Assembly (NCBI RefSeq): GCF_003576645.1
Contig: NC_044922.1
Coordinates: 19,076,854 to 19,140,853, forward strand
Direction: 5' to 3'
DNA: 64,000 bases
Source of the DNA: Ipomoea triloba
Lineage: Eukaryota; Streptophyta; Magnoliopsida; Solanales; Convolvulaceae
The position numbers and the translations under genes are program-made. Below are positions 22,591 through 33,317 of the stretch, piece by piece (position 1 is the stretch's first letter; each line of letters starts with the position of its first letter). Below the pieces are notes generated by a model that worked only from the letters and a program-made list of their open reading frames with translations, was not told where the DNA came from and searched no databases.

Positions 22591-24856
22591 TTATTTTGAG
22601 CAAAAACATAGGTTTGGATGTTGGAATTTTTAGTTTAAAATGGCATTGAAAGATGTTATTTTGGGTACAAATATATGTGAGGTCCGGCGTAAAAGCAGCA
22701 GCTCCGGTCTCCCCTCCCTGTTTCCGGCTGGCATGCGTGGCAATATACTCCAGCAGCAAAGAAGAACATCGGTGAAAGCTACAATGGCGAGCTCCAACGG
22801 CGGCAACCCCCACCTCCTTTCTTCTTCGGCTAGGCAGCAGCAATGATGGTCGTCGGCGGTCTCAAGTAGCTCCTTCCTCCCGTCTTAATGAGCTTCGAAC
22901 AGAGCAGCAATGGCGGTGGTAGCGGTGTTGTGCGACGACGGCAACGGAGCTTGGCGATGGCATTTTCCCCTTCCAGCGATGAAGTCCCTCGTTCCCGGAG
23001 TCGGATGGCAAGAGCGGAGCAGCTTCACGACCTCGGACCTCCGCCCTTCTCTTCTTCTTCACAGTAGTGGGCCTCGCTGGGCAGAGTACCAGCCTCCTCT
23101 TCCCCTGTTTCCGGCGAGCAGCGGCGGCTCCTCCCTTCCTCTCCTCGGCAGTACATGGCGCGTGGCGGTGGTGTGATTGGGTCGGCGATCGATGCCGGCG
23201 TAAACTACTGGTAGAGATGGATTAATGGCTTCATGACTGTTTAAAGAGGTACCTTATTATATTATTTGGCATTAGTGATGATTAAGGCTAGGTTAGTTAA
23301 TTATGGGGTAGCCATTAGTTAATCATGGGATTAGGGTGGTAATCATTGTTAGCCATGATTAGCGTCGTTGTTCATGATCTAGCTTAAGTATGGATTATGG
23401 TTAATTACTAGGCTTACTGATTAATTAGGGTAAGTAGGAGGTTGATCACAGTAATAATATTATGAGTATTGCCTAATAATGATTAGGACCATGATTGGAT
23501 TAGTGAGTCCATTATAGTTTAATCATTATTAATTCTTAATGTCATTATAGCCTAATGAGTAGTTAGTCCTTGATTTTGGATAATGATCTAAAGGTAACCG
23601 TATAATTGATCAATATGCTTATGATTAAAATGGTTCAGGGACTAATTATGACTTTCGGGTAATAATTATGAGGGGTTAAATAGGAACCTTGATGTTATTA
23701 TTACTGTACTAGTCATAGTGATGGTATTAGACTTAATCAATTCTCAGGTTCGTAGTTGTGGACTTGCTTTTGAGTCAAGCTTAGGATTGGTGATTGCTTT
23801 GAATTGTTAAAGCTTCAATAGGTAATCTTCCATGTTACACTGAAACCTACTTTCACTCATGAATCTATGAATATTATTTGGTGTTTTGAATCCTTTGGAA
23901 TTTCTTGGTGTGTTAGCCTTTATTTTGTTGGATTGTGAACTTATCTTGTGGATTATTGGACTTGTGTTCATTACCCTTTCATTGTGATGATGAGTATGAG
24001 TATTTATTGTTATGGATTCCATGTATTCCTTGGCTTCTAAGATGTGAAATATGTGCAATCTGAACATATTTCGTTTTCTAGAATGGTTTATTGATCATCG
24101 CTTTGTGTCTAGTTGGATTCTGTGTAATCTGGGTGGGGAGTTGTTCTTGTGGAAGTGAGTGGCGGTATACTGTTTCCCGCCAATCCCTTCCTCATGAACA
24201 TAGCGGTATAGTGCGGCGGTGAGGTGTGATCCGTGGATCTCCTCCGCGGCCTTCTTGCGGACCAGTCCAGCGGACTGTGGTGTTCCGCCGAGTTGTTCCT
24301 TCAATTCATTTCTGGTTCTATTCCAATAGCTATTTTATTGTTCTGTTGACTCTGTTGATTCATCTTTGATTCTGTAATGTGTCTTGAACCTATTGTTGAG
24401 TATTCCACCTTGGTTGATGAGTATTTATTCATGACCCTTAGTCATTTATCTTGACTTGTTGAGTTAGTATTATTGGTTGATTCCTTGGTTATTATCCTGA
24501 GTATGTACTGTGTTCATATCCTAAGTTGAGCACTGTTGGTGGAGTAATTCTCTTGGGAATGAATCTGAATTTGGTATGTGGAGACCTTGAGTCCTTATGA
24601 GTATCTCTTGGCTTGTTGAGTCTTTAATAACCTTGGGAAGTGGTTGGTCTTGGCTTGTTGAGTCTTTAATAACCTTGGGAAGTGGTTGGTAGAATTATGG
24701 TTTTACTTCTGATTTGGATCGGTTAAATGTGGATTTAGGTTCTTCGTAGTGAAACGAAGAAATCGATATATTGTACGCTCAAAACAGTTAATGATGAGTG
24801 AATGAGAAATTGTTTCTCATAGATCATTTGAGTTGGATAAACAAAAAAAAAAAAAA
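22591..24856 (+). mobile_element. Unclassified repetitive insert, probable LTR-type sequence
   Basis: A block with no homology to neighbouring F-box flanks. It holds a GC-rich part (22680-23220) and a long TTAGGNTNATGATTA-rich part (23230-23760). A second GC-rich patch (24130-24300) follows, then a perfect 42-bp tandem duplication and a terminal A-run (24842-24855). ORFs in the GC-rich part overlap in opposite frames and carry no domain. Promoter-like composition suggests a long LTR, but no ends or target duplication were found. Confidence 0.4.
24607..24690. repeat. Perfect 42-bp tandem duplication
   Basis: The unit beginning CTTGGCTTGTTGAGTC occurs at 24607-24648 and again at 24649-24690 without visible change. 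Confidence 0.9.
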
Positions 24857-25172
24857 GTGGTGGGAATCAAAAGGAAACTCATGAATCAAATGACACATCT
24901 CATGATTATTTCTACTAACTCTTCGATCAAGGCAGCAAGCTTGACTTCAAAAAAATAATTTTTCAAAAGAGATAGTATTCAAGTTCAAAATATTACTAAT
25001 AAAAGTAAACTTCAAATAAAAATGTTATTCGATATTAAACCTTTCCATAATAAACCTCAACACAACATCATTCTCGAGAGGTTTGGGCGGATCATCATCT
25101 CTCCAAATAAATTCGAGTGGCGAAACACAACTTTGATCATAGGGTTCACTCATTTTACGTATGGAAGGGGTT
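24857..25172 (-). pseudogene. F-box-associated protein, 3' end and downstream fragment
   Basis: The block AAACTCATGAATCAA... through CTCTCCAAATAAATTCGAG corresponds to the end and 3' flank of the family, paralleling 26430-26600 and 30850-30900. The coding match is short and broken. It is cut at 25176 by a MITE. Confidence 0.5.
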
Positions 25173-25175
25173 TAT

Positions 25176-25816
25176 GGCTGTGTTTGACAGAGATTATTTA
25201 GGAGCTTATAGCTTATTTTAAGCTACTAATAAGCTATAAGCTTTGTTTGGTAATGCTCTCAAAATAAGCTAGTAGCTTAAAATAAGAGCTTATTTTGAAA
25301 CGCTACTTCAGGTAGCTTTTAAAAAATAAGCTAGTAGCTTCTTAACTTTTTTCCATCTTTATCCTTATTATTTTAAATAAATGACATCATTTATCCATCC
25401 CAATTAAAACTCTTTTGGCACTTTTTCTTCAATATATTTCGTTGTAATTTTAATTTGATATTTGTGTTTGAACAATAATTTTTGTATGAACTAATTTTAT
25501 GAATTATAAACATTTTGTTTTACTTTATATATTTTTAAATATATGTTCTTACTTTATATTTAAATAAATTATATTGATTTCATTATTTTATATTTTAATA
25601 TGTAAACAAACCTATTTAAATTTAAAATTATTTCACTTTCATGTAAATGTACTTTTTAGTCTTTTTACATTTATCAACTTATCAAAAAGCTAATTTTACC
25701 AAACACTTTTAAACATAACAGCTCTTCATATTTCAGCTTCGAGCTTATAGCTTTTCAGGTTTAAGCTACTTTTCAGCTTCTAGCTACCATTTCAGCTAGG
25801 TTTGCCAAACATAGCC
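25176..25816. mobile_element. MITE with GGCTNTGTTTG ends
   Basis: The left end GGCTGTGTTTGACA and the inverted right end (TGCCAAACATAGCC) form terminal inverted repeats, flanked by TAT on both sides (25173-25175, 25817-25819). The interior has repeated and inverted AAGCTAGTAGCTTAAAATAA motifs near both ends. A 3-bp duplication would fit a PIF/Harbinger-like origin, but this is tentative. Bases 25820-26429 hold no gene that I can identify. Confidence 0.7.
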
Positions 25817-26524
25817 TATATTGTAAGTGGTTAATTAACTAGAGTTACATGTGTCTCGGCACGGGAGAAGATCCCTAAAATCATATATAAAGCCAATAAA
25901 AGATATTTTTAGTTTTAAAAAAATATAACTATATATCTTTAAAATATGCTATTGGGTGGTACATGGTAGGCAGGGATACAAGATTGAGCCCGACACTACG
26001 CAATGATCTTCTCACTTAATATGTTGTGGGCTATTTACTTTTTCACCATCCAACCTGTTAGGTTATTGTGAGCCTGCCCGCATGTGCAGTTCAACTGGTC
26101 ACATTGGTGGAGTTTGGGAGAAGGTTATTGTGAGCCTTAAGATGAGGAAATTTCACCTTAATTTTGTGGTCAAGGTTTACATCATAGTTAAGGTATATAT
26201 GCTTTAAACAAGCAATGACGATTATTATTATTATTATCTTTTACTTCACAATCTTTACTCCTTAGACAATAATATAATATATTTATCACTTAGCAATTTC
26301 AGGGTTTCAAATTCCTCCCAACAAAAGGACTGGACAATTTAAATTGATTTAGTTTGACTCTAGGTAAGTTTACCTACTCAAAAGTAAATAAATACAGTTA
26401 GTGCAGGGTTCAATCCCTAAAATTGACACACATTATCTTATGATTATTTCTACTAAATTTTCGTGGCAGGCTTCAATAAAATAATTTTTCAAAAGACATA
26501 ATAATGTTGAAGCTCAAAGTATTA

Positions 26525-27118
26525 TTAATAAAAAATAAACATAATTAAAATAAAATTTTCTCTCCAAATAAAGTCATGTGACGAAACAATACTCTGAACA
26601 TAGGAACATATACTAACAAGGCCCCCAGAAAATCCTGATTCTCTGAAGAAAAGGTTGAGTGTGTTATTCTTTAAATCATAAACTAATATTTCCGAATAAA
26701 AGTACGAGTTGATGCATATGAGCACTTTGGTATTGCATTTGGAAGAGTATAATGTGATGTTTCTATAATCACATATGAAATCTTCACATTTGAACTTGGT
26801 GGCAGAGATGTCAAACTCAGTGACCCATGATTTCTCTACTCCATATTCCTTTATAACCAACACTTGTATCAATCCTCTAACTTCTTTTTCGAGAGCCACG
26901 CAGAGAGACTCGTCAATGATTCCCATTCCAATAATTACACTACTTTCTCCTCCGGGGATGGGCAGCTCTTTGAACTCATCGCTCTTTGGGTCAAAATAAA
27001 CGGTCTTGTTCAATCCCGTTCCATATCTATTTAATTATATGATGATACTATTATAAGAGGCTCTTTGAACTCATCGCTCTCCCATTAGTATGTTTGACAA
27101 TGAAGCTGAAGCTTCAAT
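26525..27118 (-). pseudogene. F-box-associated protein with central deletion and lost start
   Basis: The C-terminal half is a clean 150-codon frame: KTVYFDPKSDEFKELPIPGG, then GMGIIDESLCVAL, VIKEYGVEKSWV and a C-terminal ILVYDLKNNTLN. These are the conserved landmarks of F-box-associated (FBA) domains. Just upstream, at 27060-27118, the family's first codons (EASASLSNI) survive, but the initiator has become ATT. They join the C-terminal half across a deletion of the F-box and middle of the protein. A short GCTCTTTGAACTCATCGCTCT copy occurs at both 26967 and 27060, marking the junction. A TATA box remains at 27180-27186. Compared with the 403-residue intact relative, about half the protein is gone. 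Confidence 0.75.
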
Positions 27119-27889
27119 GTCATGAGAATAAGAGGCTGAACAGGACGAGGCGTATTGGAAGTAGGGTTTTTGAGACCCCTTTTATATGGCCAGGCCACGG
27201 AATAAAATTTCCCACAACTCCTAAAAATTACATAAAATTGGTGGCTTAATTTTTTAAAATTAATCATAGCATTATATTTTATGCCAGGCTATCAAAGTAT
27301 ATTTTTGATTCTTTTTTCTTTTTTAAGTACTATTGACTCTTTTACAATGTAGTATCTGTTCATAACTAATTTCTCAACCTACTGAAGCACAAAGAGTCAA
27401 CATCGCTCCCACGGAAGCAAATACATAAATAGTATAACTTGTAATAGTATCATATAATTAATTATTCATCATCAATTTGTGCTGTGTGTATTTAGTTTTT
27501 ATTCTTACGGATGGGTATTTTTGATACAAAGATAAACAATACTTACTTAAAAATGACGCTATTATATTTTTAGATTGATTTTCTTGGATAGAAATCTAGA
27601 CAATGCTAAGCAAGTTCTTACTGCACATTAAAAATGATATTCATGGATGATTCAGTCTATTTTGAAAGGAGAAGAGAATATTTGTTAGAGTTTATAGTCT
27701 TCGTGATGTGAGAATTCACATTGTTTTTTTAGAATTCACATTGTTAATAATTGAAATAAATACTTACGGTATTCAAAGTTTATTAATTTTTCATCAATTA
27801 TAACTAATGCTAGAAACTTGTATATATGAATTTTTTGACCCAAAATAATTTTATCAATAAGAATAAGAACTAATAATTACACAACAACC

Positions 27890-27936
27890 GGTATGTTTGA
27901 GAATGGAGTTGAAACTTCCATGTCATACGATATGAT
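27890..27936 (-). pseudogene. F-box-associated protein, 5' stub
   Basis: Minus-strand frame MEVSTPFSNIP matches the first residues of the family (MEAS..S.IP) and then ends. Flanks 27140-27890 and 27937-28189 are AT-rich with homology only to promoter sides of the other copies. Confidence 0.5.
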
Positions 27937-28189
27937 AGATCGAATAAGAAGCTGAAGGCGTATTGGAAGTAAATACACTTATGCCTAAATATTAAATACA
28001 CACTTTTGTATTAATCTATAATATCTGATTGCTCAACATTGAACTTTCCTCCAATGAAAGGCCATTTGTACTAGAAAATTAGGAAATATTGGAAAATCAG
28101 CATACTATTTAGCTTCTTTAGGAATAAACTTACGGGACTTATGTAAAGCTCCAAATAGTTTCAACGGAATGTTCATTTGGACTACAATC

Positions 28190-28755
28190 CACTGTGCCCT
28201 CGGCAAGCAAGACTCTCAACATAGAAACACATTACAAATGTATCTAGAGACCAAGAAATCCTTCAGAACTTCCTTGCAGTTGGTCTTTTTTTACTATCAT
28301 AAACATATGCATGTACCCAGGCCATTTCCAACACTTAGCATGAATAATAATTCTTGTGCATTTTTTTTTTTTAAGAATAGAATTCTAATGTGAAGGCATA
28401 ATAGCTAAAAGTATCTCTAAGTTAAGGCATTTGGATAGCAAAAGCACTGATCCATGATTCTTGTCTGCATACTCCTTCATAGTCCATACTTGTATTGTTT
28501 TGATGACAATGCATGCCATGCAAAAACAGTCATCTATAACTTCCAAAGCAACACAACTATCAAATTTTCTTTCTAGTGCCTCAGTTTGGGAGTAGGTAAG
28601 ATTCTGAATTCATTATGCATATATCAAATTATACAATCCTATTGCCCGACCAGAAATTCCAATTACAATTCAAATCATGCACATATCAAAATATACAATC
28701 CTATAGCTAGCCTGACAAGAAATGTCACTTACCCGCCAGTGAAATTTATTGCGAA
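28190..28755 (-). pseudogene. F-box-associated protein, decayed C-terminal part
   Basis: Broken frames match the C-terminal half of the neighbouring intact gene: EVIDDCFCMACIV, TIQVWTMKEYADKNHGS, AQELLFMLSVGNGLG. An A/T homopolymer near 28362 and several stops disrupt it. It ends against the 57-bp repeats at the tail of the intact gene, so the two are arranged head to tail. Confidence 0.65.
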
Positions 28756-28884
28756 CACATACTAACACAGCTTAATTAATTGGGCAAGCAAGCAAGACTC
28801 TCAACATAGAAACACATACTAACACAGCTTAATTAAATGGGCAAGCAAGCAAGACTCTCAACATAGAAACACATACTAACGCAG
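28754..28884. repeat. 57-bp tandem duplication at the tail of the F-box gene
   Basis: Units start at 28754, 28811 and (partial) 28868, each with AACACATACTAAC and GGGCAAGCAAGCAAGACTC. The unit is 19 codons long. It covers the last codons and stop of the intact gene. Confidence 0.9.
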
Positions 28885-30044
28885 CTTATACGACGACTAT
28901 GACGAACTGAGTTGTTCTTTGGGAAATCCACCAGCAATCCTACTCTCAGTTCATCTTCTTTCCGATCATAAACATATATTTTCCCCCAGGACCAACCCAT
29001 AGTACTTAGGAATAATACTTCTTGTGCATTGTTTTTCTGAGAATAGAATGTTAAACTAAAGCTACTCATAAAATTATATGGAAGTTGAGGCATTTGGATA
29101 GCAAATGCAGTCATCCATGATTCGTGTATGCCATATTCCTTCATAATCCATATTTGCAGCGTTGTGGTATTGAATTTTTCCTCTTTGTGAACCATGCATG
29201 ACATGGATAAACAGTCATCTATAACCCCCAACCCGACTATGGAGAAATTTTGTCTGAGTCCGGGAGTGGACAAGATTTTGAATTCATCACGCACAGGATC
29301 AAAATATACGATCAAGCTTCCTGAAAAATGCAAATCTTTGATGTCATTTGCCCACCAGTGAAATGTATTGCGAAACTCCACACTGCCTCTAGCATAATTT
29401 AAGTTATAAGAGAAGTGCACTAGTCGCCACTCTTTGTGGTGGAGGCTTGCAGAGATAACAAATGGAATGCCAAATAAACGCCGCGGGTCTATTGATAGGA
29501 CGACCTTGTAATCTCTAGTGCACGAGTCGTAGCATAGCCCTCCAAGGATAACCGGCACCTCCAAATATGGATACTCGAGCACTTTCCTCAAACACCTGGT
29601 GGACGGGTTCCAAAAAAAAAAATCTCTCACAGCCATCAGAAGCACAAACCCGTTGCAAGAACACAAAGATCTAACAGGGTATTCGCCGCTTGCACGAATC
29701 AATGGATAAGCAGCCTCTCCAAACGGCAATTCGTCGCTTGCACAAATCAATGGATAAGCAGCCTCTCCAAACGGCAATTCATGCATTTGAAGACGAGAAT
29801 CATGACTTGTGGATCTAACTAAGAATTTGGAATTCCAGTTATAATCCTGGCTTTTGGATCCGAGCGAAAGCAAAATCACTCTTCGTTCTCCACGATACGA
29901 GAGCTTGAAATCTGAGTCGTCTATCAACGAACGCCACTGTTTACATACGCATTGGTACCGGATCACAGCCTTCATCGGCAACTGCAAAAGTATATGCAGA
30001 ATGATTTCATTAGGTATTTTTGACAATGAAGCTGAAGCTTCCAT
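28833..30044 (-). CDS. F-box protein with F-box-associated domain (intact)
   Basis: A 403-codon intron-less gene. The F-box lies at residues ~7-46 (SKIPNEIILHILLQLPMKAV, CVCKQWRSLI) and would bind the SKP1/ASK subunit of an SCF ubiquitin ligase. The rest is an FBA domain (about 95-390), the likely substrate-binding part, with landmarks SLCSCNGFVLL, FFFWNPSTRCLRKV, GGLCYDSCTRDYKVV, YFDPVRDEFKIL, GVIDDCLSMSC, IWIMKEYGIHESW and KIYVYDRKEDEL in the usual order. Length is normal for F-box/kelch At3g06240/At3g23880-like proteins. Residues ~90-121 contain a perfect-frame 16-codon tandem duplication (GEAAYPLI twice), which is unusual. The C-terminus and stop lie inside a 57-bp repeat. The ATG follows a TATA box by about 60 bases. 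Substrate unknown; expression not shown by sequence. Confidence 0.88.
   Translation of the reverse strand: MEASASLSKIPNEIILHILLQLPMKAVIRYQCVCKQWRSLIDDSDFKLSYRGERRVILLSLGSKSQDYNWNSKFLVRSTSHDSRLQMHELPFGEAAYPLICASDELPFGEAAYPLIRASGEYPVRSLCSCNGFVLLMAVRDFFFWNPSTRCLRKVLEYPYLEVPVILGGLCYDSCTRDYKVVLSIDPRRLFGIPFVISASLHHKEWRLVHFSYNLNYARGSVEFRNTFHWWANDIKDLHFSGSLIVYFDPVRDEFKILSTPGLRQNFSIVGLGVIDDCLSMSCMVHKEEKFNTTTLQIWIMKEYGIHESWMTAFAIQMPQLPYNFMSSFSLTFYSQKNNAQEVLFLSTMGWSWGKIYVYDRKEDELRVGLLVDFPKNNSVRHSRRISCVSMCFYVESLACLPI
29682..29777 (-). repeat. 48-bp in-frame tandem duplication inside the F-box gene
   Basis: Two 48-base units (29682-29729, 29730-29777) differ at only two positions that I can see and add 16 residues to the protein without changing frame. 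Confidence 0.92.
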
Positions 30045-30102
30045 GTCGTGCGAATAAAAAGCTGAAGAGCATTGGAAGTAGGGTTTGTGAGGCTCTTACC
30101 TT

Positions 30103-30109
30103 TTTTATA
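30103..30109 (-). promoter_or_regulatory. TATA box of the intact F-box gene
   Basis: TATAAAA on the minus strand, within CCCTATAAAAAAGG, about 60 bases upstream of the ATG. The same box and nearby GGAAGTAGGG phrase (plus-strand reading) are kept at 22313-22319 and 27180-27186 in front of broken copies. Confidence 0.6.
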
Positions 30110-30407
30110 GGGCAATGGAGTAAAATTTTTACCACAAGATCTAAAATCTGTGGCTTAGTTTTTTTAAAATTAATCAGTCTATTTTATGCCAGATTGCCAG
30201 GCAGTCAAATTAATTATAGTTTTAATTCATGCATGTATAATTTGTATCCCTAAATTACAATTCTCTTATAATTCAAAAATTAAAATTGATTGATGCATGG
30301 TTAGTTAGGAAAGAAAGTAGAAATTGTAATACTTTGATGAAATGGCATACTTATGAAAAAACGAAACTCGACCCGATTTCACGGAAGAGATGTATCAATG
30401 ACGACAT

Positions 30408-30485
30408 AATGGAATTTAGCTTGGCAACACTGGGAAAGACCCACATTATGGAATTTAACTTGGCAACACTGGGAAAGATCCACAT
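30408..30485. repeat. 39-bp tandem duplication
   Basis: The unit ATGGAATTTAGCTTGGCAAC plus CACTGGGAAAGACCCAC is repeated once with few changes. A second imperfect duplication (GTTTGGAGATTTAAGG) lies at 30718-30790. Confidence 0.8.
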
Positions 30486-30610
30486 TATATTATTGTTTCC
30501 ACGTACTAGATATTTGTGTCAATTTATTTTTCCTTCAACTTATTTATATTTTACTAATTTTTCGATCGGTAATGTTTGTTTGTCGGCTACCCACCCAAAG
30601 ATTACAAAAT

Positions 30611-30617
<7 letters not shown>

Positions 30618-30676
<59 letters not shown>
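30618..30676. repeat. (TA)n microsatellite
   Basis: About 29 TA units. The 139-codon ORF that reads through it is not a gene. Bases 30791-31279 are family 3' flank and AT-rich sequence. Confidence 0.96.
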
Positions 30677-30679
<3 letters not shown>

Positions 30680-31279
30680 TGTACCCAGAGTTTCCACTAC
30701 AATAGTGACTAATATGGGTTTGGAGATTTAAGGTTGCTTACACCTCTTTAGATGTAAGAGTTGGTTTGGAGATTTAAGGCTGCTTCATATGCAATGTCAA
30801 TGATCAAACCCTTGACATTTAGTTTGCTAGGCGAACCGCTAAACACCAAAAAAGTAAACTCATGTATCAATTGACACACATTTTATGATTATTCCTAGTA
30901 AATTTTTAAGGTAGTTTTCACTAGGAAATTCCAGCCTTCATGATAGATGTAGAAAACAAGAAATTCCAATGTAGAAAAATCCCAATGTCAATGACACGCC
31001 CAAGCACAAAGCAAACCTGATCTAAATAGAACTGTATAATAATGTAACTAAGAATTAAAATAAACATACATAAATACAAGATGGAATAAATATAGGCATT
31101 CGGATTTACCATACCAATGATATACATCCTCTGTTCGTTAGCAAATCAACATACTAATTTGCTTAATTCTTTAGAAATAAAGATGCTGAACTACTACTTC
31201 AATATATAATTTGAAGATTGGGACAACTACATACGTCACCGGCCTTTTCAACTCTTTATTTTTAGACTTTCATTATTCT

Positions 31280-31400
31280 GGGCAAGCTAGGTGCTGGTGC
31301 TGGGCTTATCATCATCACCTCTCCAAATCAATCCATTGTGGCCGATCAGGGCAAGCAAAACTCTCAACATAAAAGCACATACTAGCAAAGTATCTACGAC
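31280..31400 (-). pseudogene. F-box-associated protein, 3' end fragment
   Basis: GGGCAAGCAAAACTCTCAAC followed by ATAAAAGCACATACTAGCA matches the tail of the intact gene (28840-28885). Homology stops at about 31400 where the next insert begins. Confidence 0.55.
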
Positions 31401-32820
31401 AGGGTGGGAATTGAAGTACATCCGATCTCTCTTCAATTTATTTTTCTTCTTATCAATGCATTTGGAGTCAATGGGAGTCAAGGAGAAGCTATGGAGATGG
31501 GTGCAACACTTCCAAGGGAGTCTAAGAGTTGTATTTTCAATGGTATTACTCATTTGGGCAAACTAAAAAAAGAGAAGCAAAAAGTCAAGGTGTTGAAATT
31601 TCTGCACGTCGACGTCTTAGTAATTGGACGATATCTCAGCCTATAAATATTCAAATTGAGTGATTCGTATGCCATTGGAAAAGCCAACTTTAAGGGCTAC
31701 AACTTTGCTGAATACCACAAATGCTAATGAAGTTTTTTGAGGGTGAAAAATAGCCTAGAAGTCAAAGCAGTTGCACAAAATTTTGAGAATATGCACTGTA
31801 AATCGCATAAAAGCATACGGCCACCCATACGGCCGTATGTGAGGCCGTATGGCACCTGCTCTGCAATTATTTAAGCTCGTTTTGAGCATTTTGAACTCGG
31901 TTTTGACCCATGATTGAACCCTAGACACTCACATTTACTCCCTTTCATATTTTTAGGTTAAATTAGGCTTAGATCTATGTTTCTTTTTAACACTTTTGGA
32001 GCTTGTAATTTTGGATTTGAAGCTTGGATTTCAAGATTCCACCACTCATTTCAATAGAGAAGCTTTCTTTCCTTTATCTCTTTTCTTTTGCAAGATTTAT
32101 GTTTATTACTTGTGTTTTTGTGTTCTTTATGCTATTTAATCATGAGTAGTTAGTTTATAGGCTTGAGTTAGGGTTGCATTATGTATTTTGATGCTTAAGT
32201 TGTGATTATTGTGAAAACGGGGAAGAACCCCAACCTAGGGTTCATGTGTTTGAGTTGGGTCTTTAATCTATCTTGCAATAGTTGATGCATAGCAATTGTT
32301 GTTTGTGTTTGGAAAGTCTTTCATCTCAATGGGAATTCGATGAAAGACTTGAGCCTTCCCAGGCCACTCTCAAACCCAATTTCCCTTCTATGGAAATAGG
32401 GGTAGATTGGGACATAAATAGCTTTTGTTCTTTAAGAACTTGGGTTGATACACCACGGGAGTGGGGCAATCCTTGTTCTAATCCTTGTGGAAACTTGGAT
32501 TTCTTTGTGCTTGCCTCAAGAACCTATGTAAAATGTTCTTCCCCAAACTTAAGTGTTAAAGCATCTAGATGGTAATGCCCCTAACTTGTGTCATATTTCT
32601 TTATTTTGTATTTGTCTATTGTTTATATGTGTTTGTTCTACCTTGTTGTCATTTTCTTAGCTTTTTGTTGATTTCCTTGTGCTAGCGCCTAGTTTTAATT
32701 TGTGATCGCATATTGTGTGCTATAACCCCCAATCCTCAGCGGAACGATTTCACACGCGTACACTCACCATCACTCATTTTTGCTAAACATCAGTGTCCAA
32801 CCAGCACTCTACACCTATAG
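31401..32820 (+). mobile_element. Probable solo LTR of a Ty3-type element
   Basis: The block sits between fragments of two different F-box families, so it is an insertion. It contains a palindromic CATACGGCCGTATG cluster (31820-31860), a TATTTAAG box about 20-30 bases downstream, and a long C/T-rich leader, as in plant Ty3 LTRs. No coding frame with a domain is present. TG/CA ends and target duplication could not be fixed. Confidence 0.45.
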
Positions 32821-33199
32821 GGCTTTTGGATCGGAGATGCACATTGGAAGCGCTGCTAATTAATTCTGTCCACCTTCCAAGCTTTCATATGTTCATATTT
32901 TTGAATAGCAAGACTCTCTAGCACAATAGATTTTATGAGCAACAATTTCACAAAAAGCAATTCACGTATTGATCCATTAAATTAAATGAATCAATCTTGA
33001 TCATATTAGTTAAGCAGTGTCAGATCTTGATTAAAGATATAACCATGAGGACGATGTATATATCTGGCTATCTGTATCACAATAAGAAATGAAAAACAAA
33101 TCATGACTGCCAAATATATTAAAAGTAGGTTACAAGTTATTAAAATTTAAATTATATAGCTTGATTACTTGCAGATTTATTGCAATTACATTGGGAACA
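32821..33199 (-). pseudogene. F-box/FBD exon debris, left of nested stack
   Basis: The block starting GCTTTTGGATCGGAGATGCA parallels 60917-61130 (GCTTTCGGAGATGCATATAA), the terminal exon region of FBD genes read on the minus strand. It is interrupted at 33200 by an LTR element and resumes at 38288. Confidence 0.55.
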
Positions 33200-33302
33200 T
33201 GATAGAACAATAATGGATTGTTTACTCATGGAGAAAGAAAAGAAATTAGGACACAAATAGAAATCAATCAAGTAGCATAATTTCATATTACAAATAAAGC
33301 AT

Positions 33303-33317
33303 AAGTCATGAGTAGGG
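33303..33317. repeat. LINE target-site duplication, left copy
   Basis: AAGTCATGAGTAGGG here and at 35810-35824, an identical 15-base direct repeat flanking the LINE. Confidence 0.95.

Noticed and set aside
22640..23176. GC-rich ORFs on both strands
   Set aside because: Four overlapping frames are open with no domain; they lie inside a repetitive insert.
26085..26130. SINE head with a CAGTTCAACTGG box A-like word
   Set aside because: No box B about 30 bases downstream.
30286..30705. 139-codon ORF
   Set aside because: It is formed by a 39-bp duplication and TA repeats, with no homology recognised.
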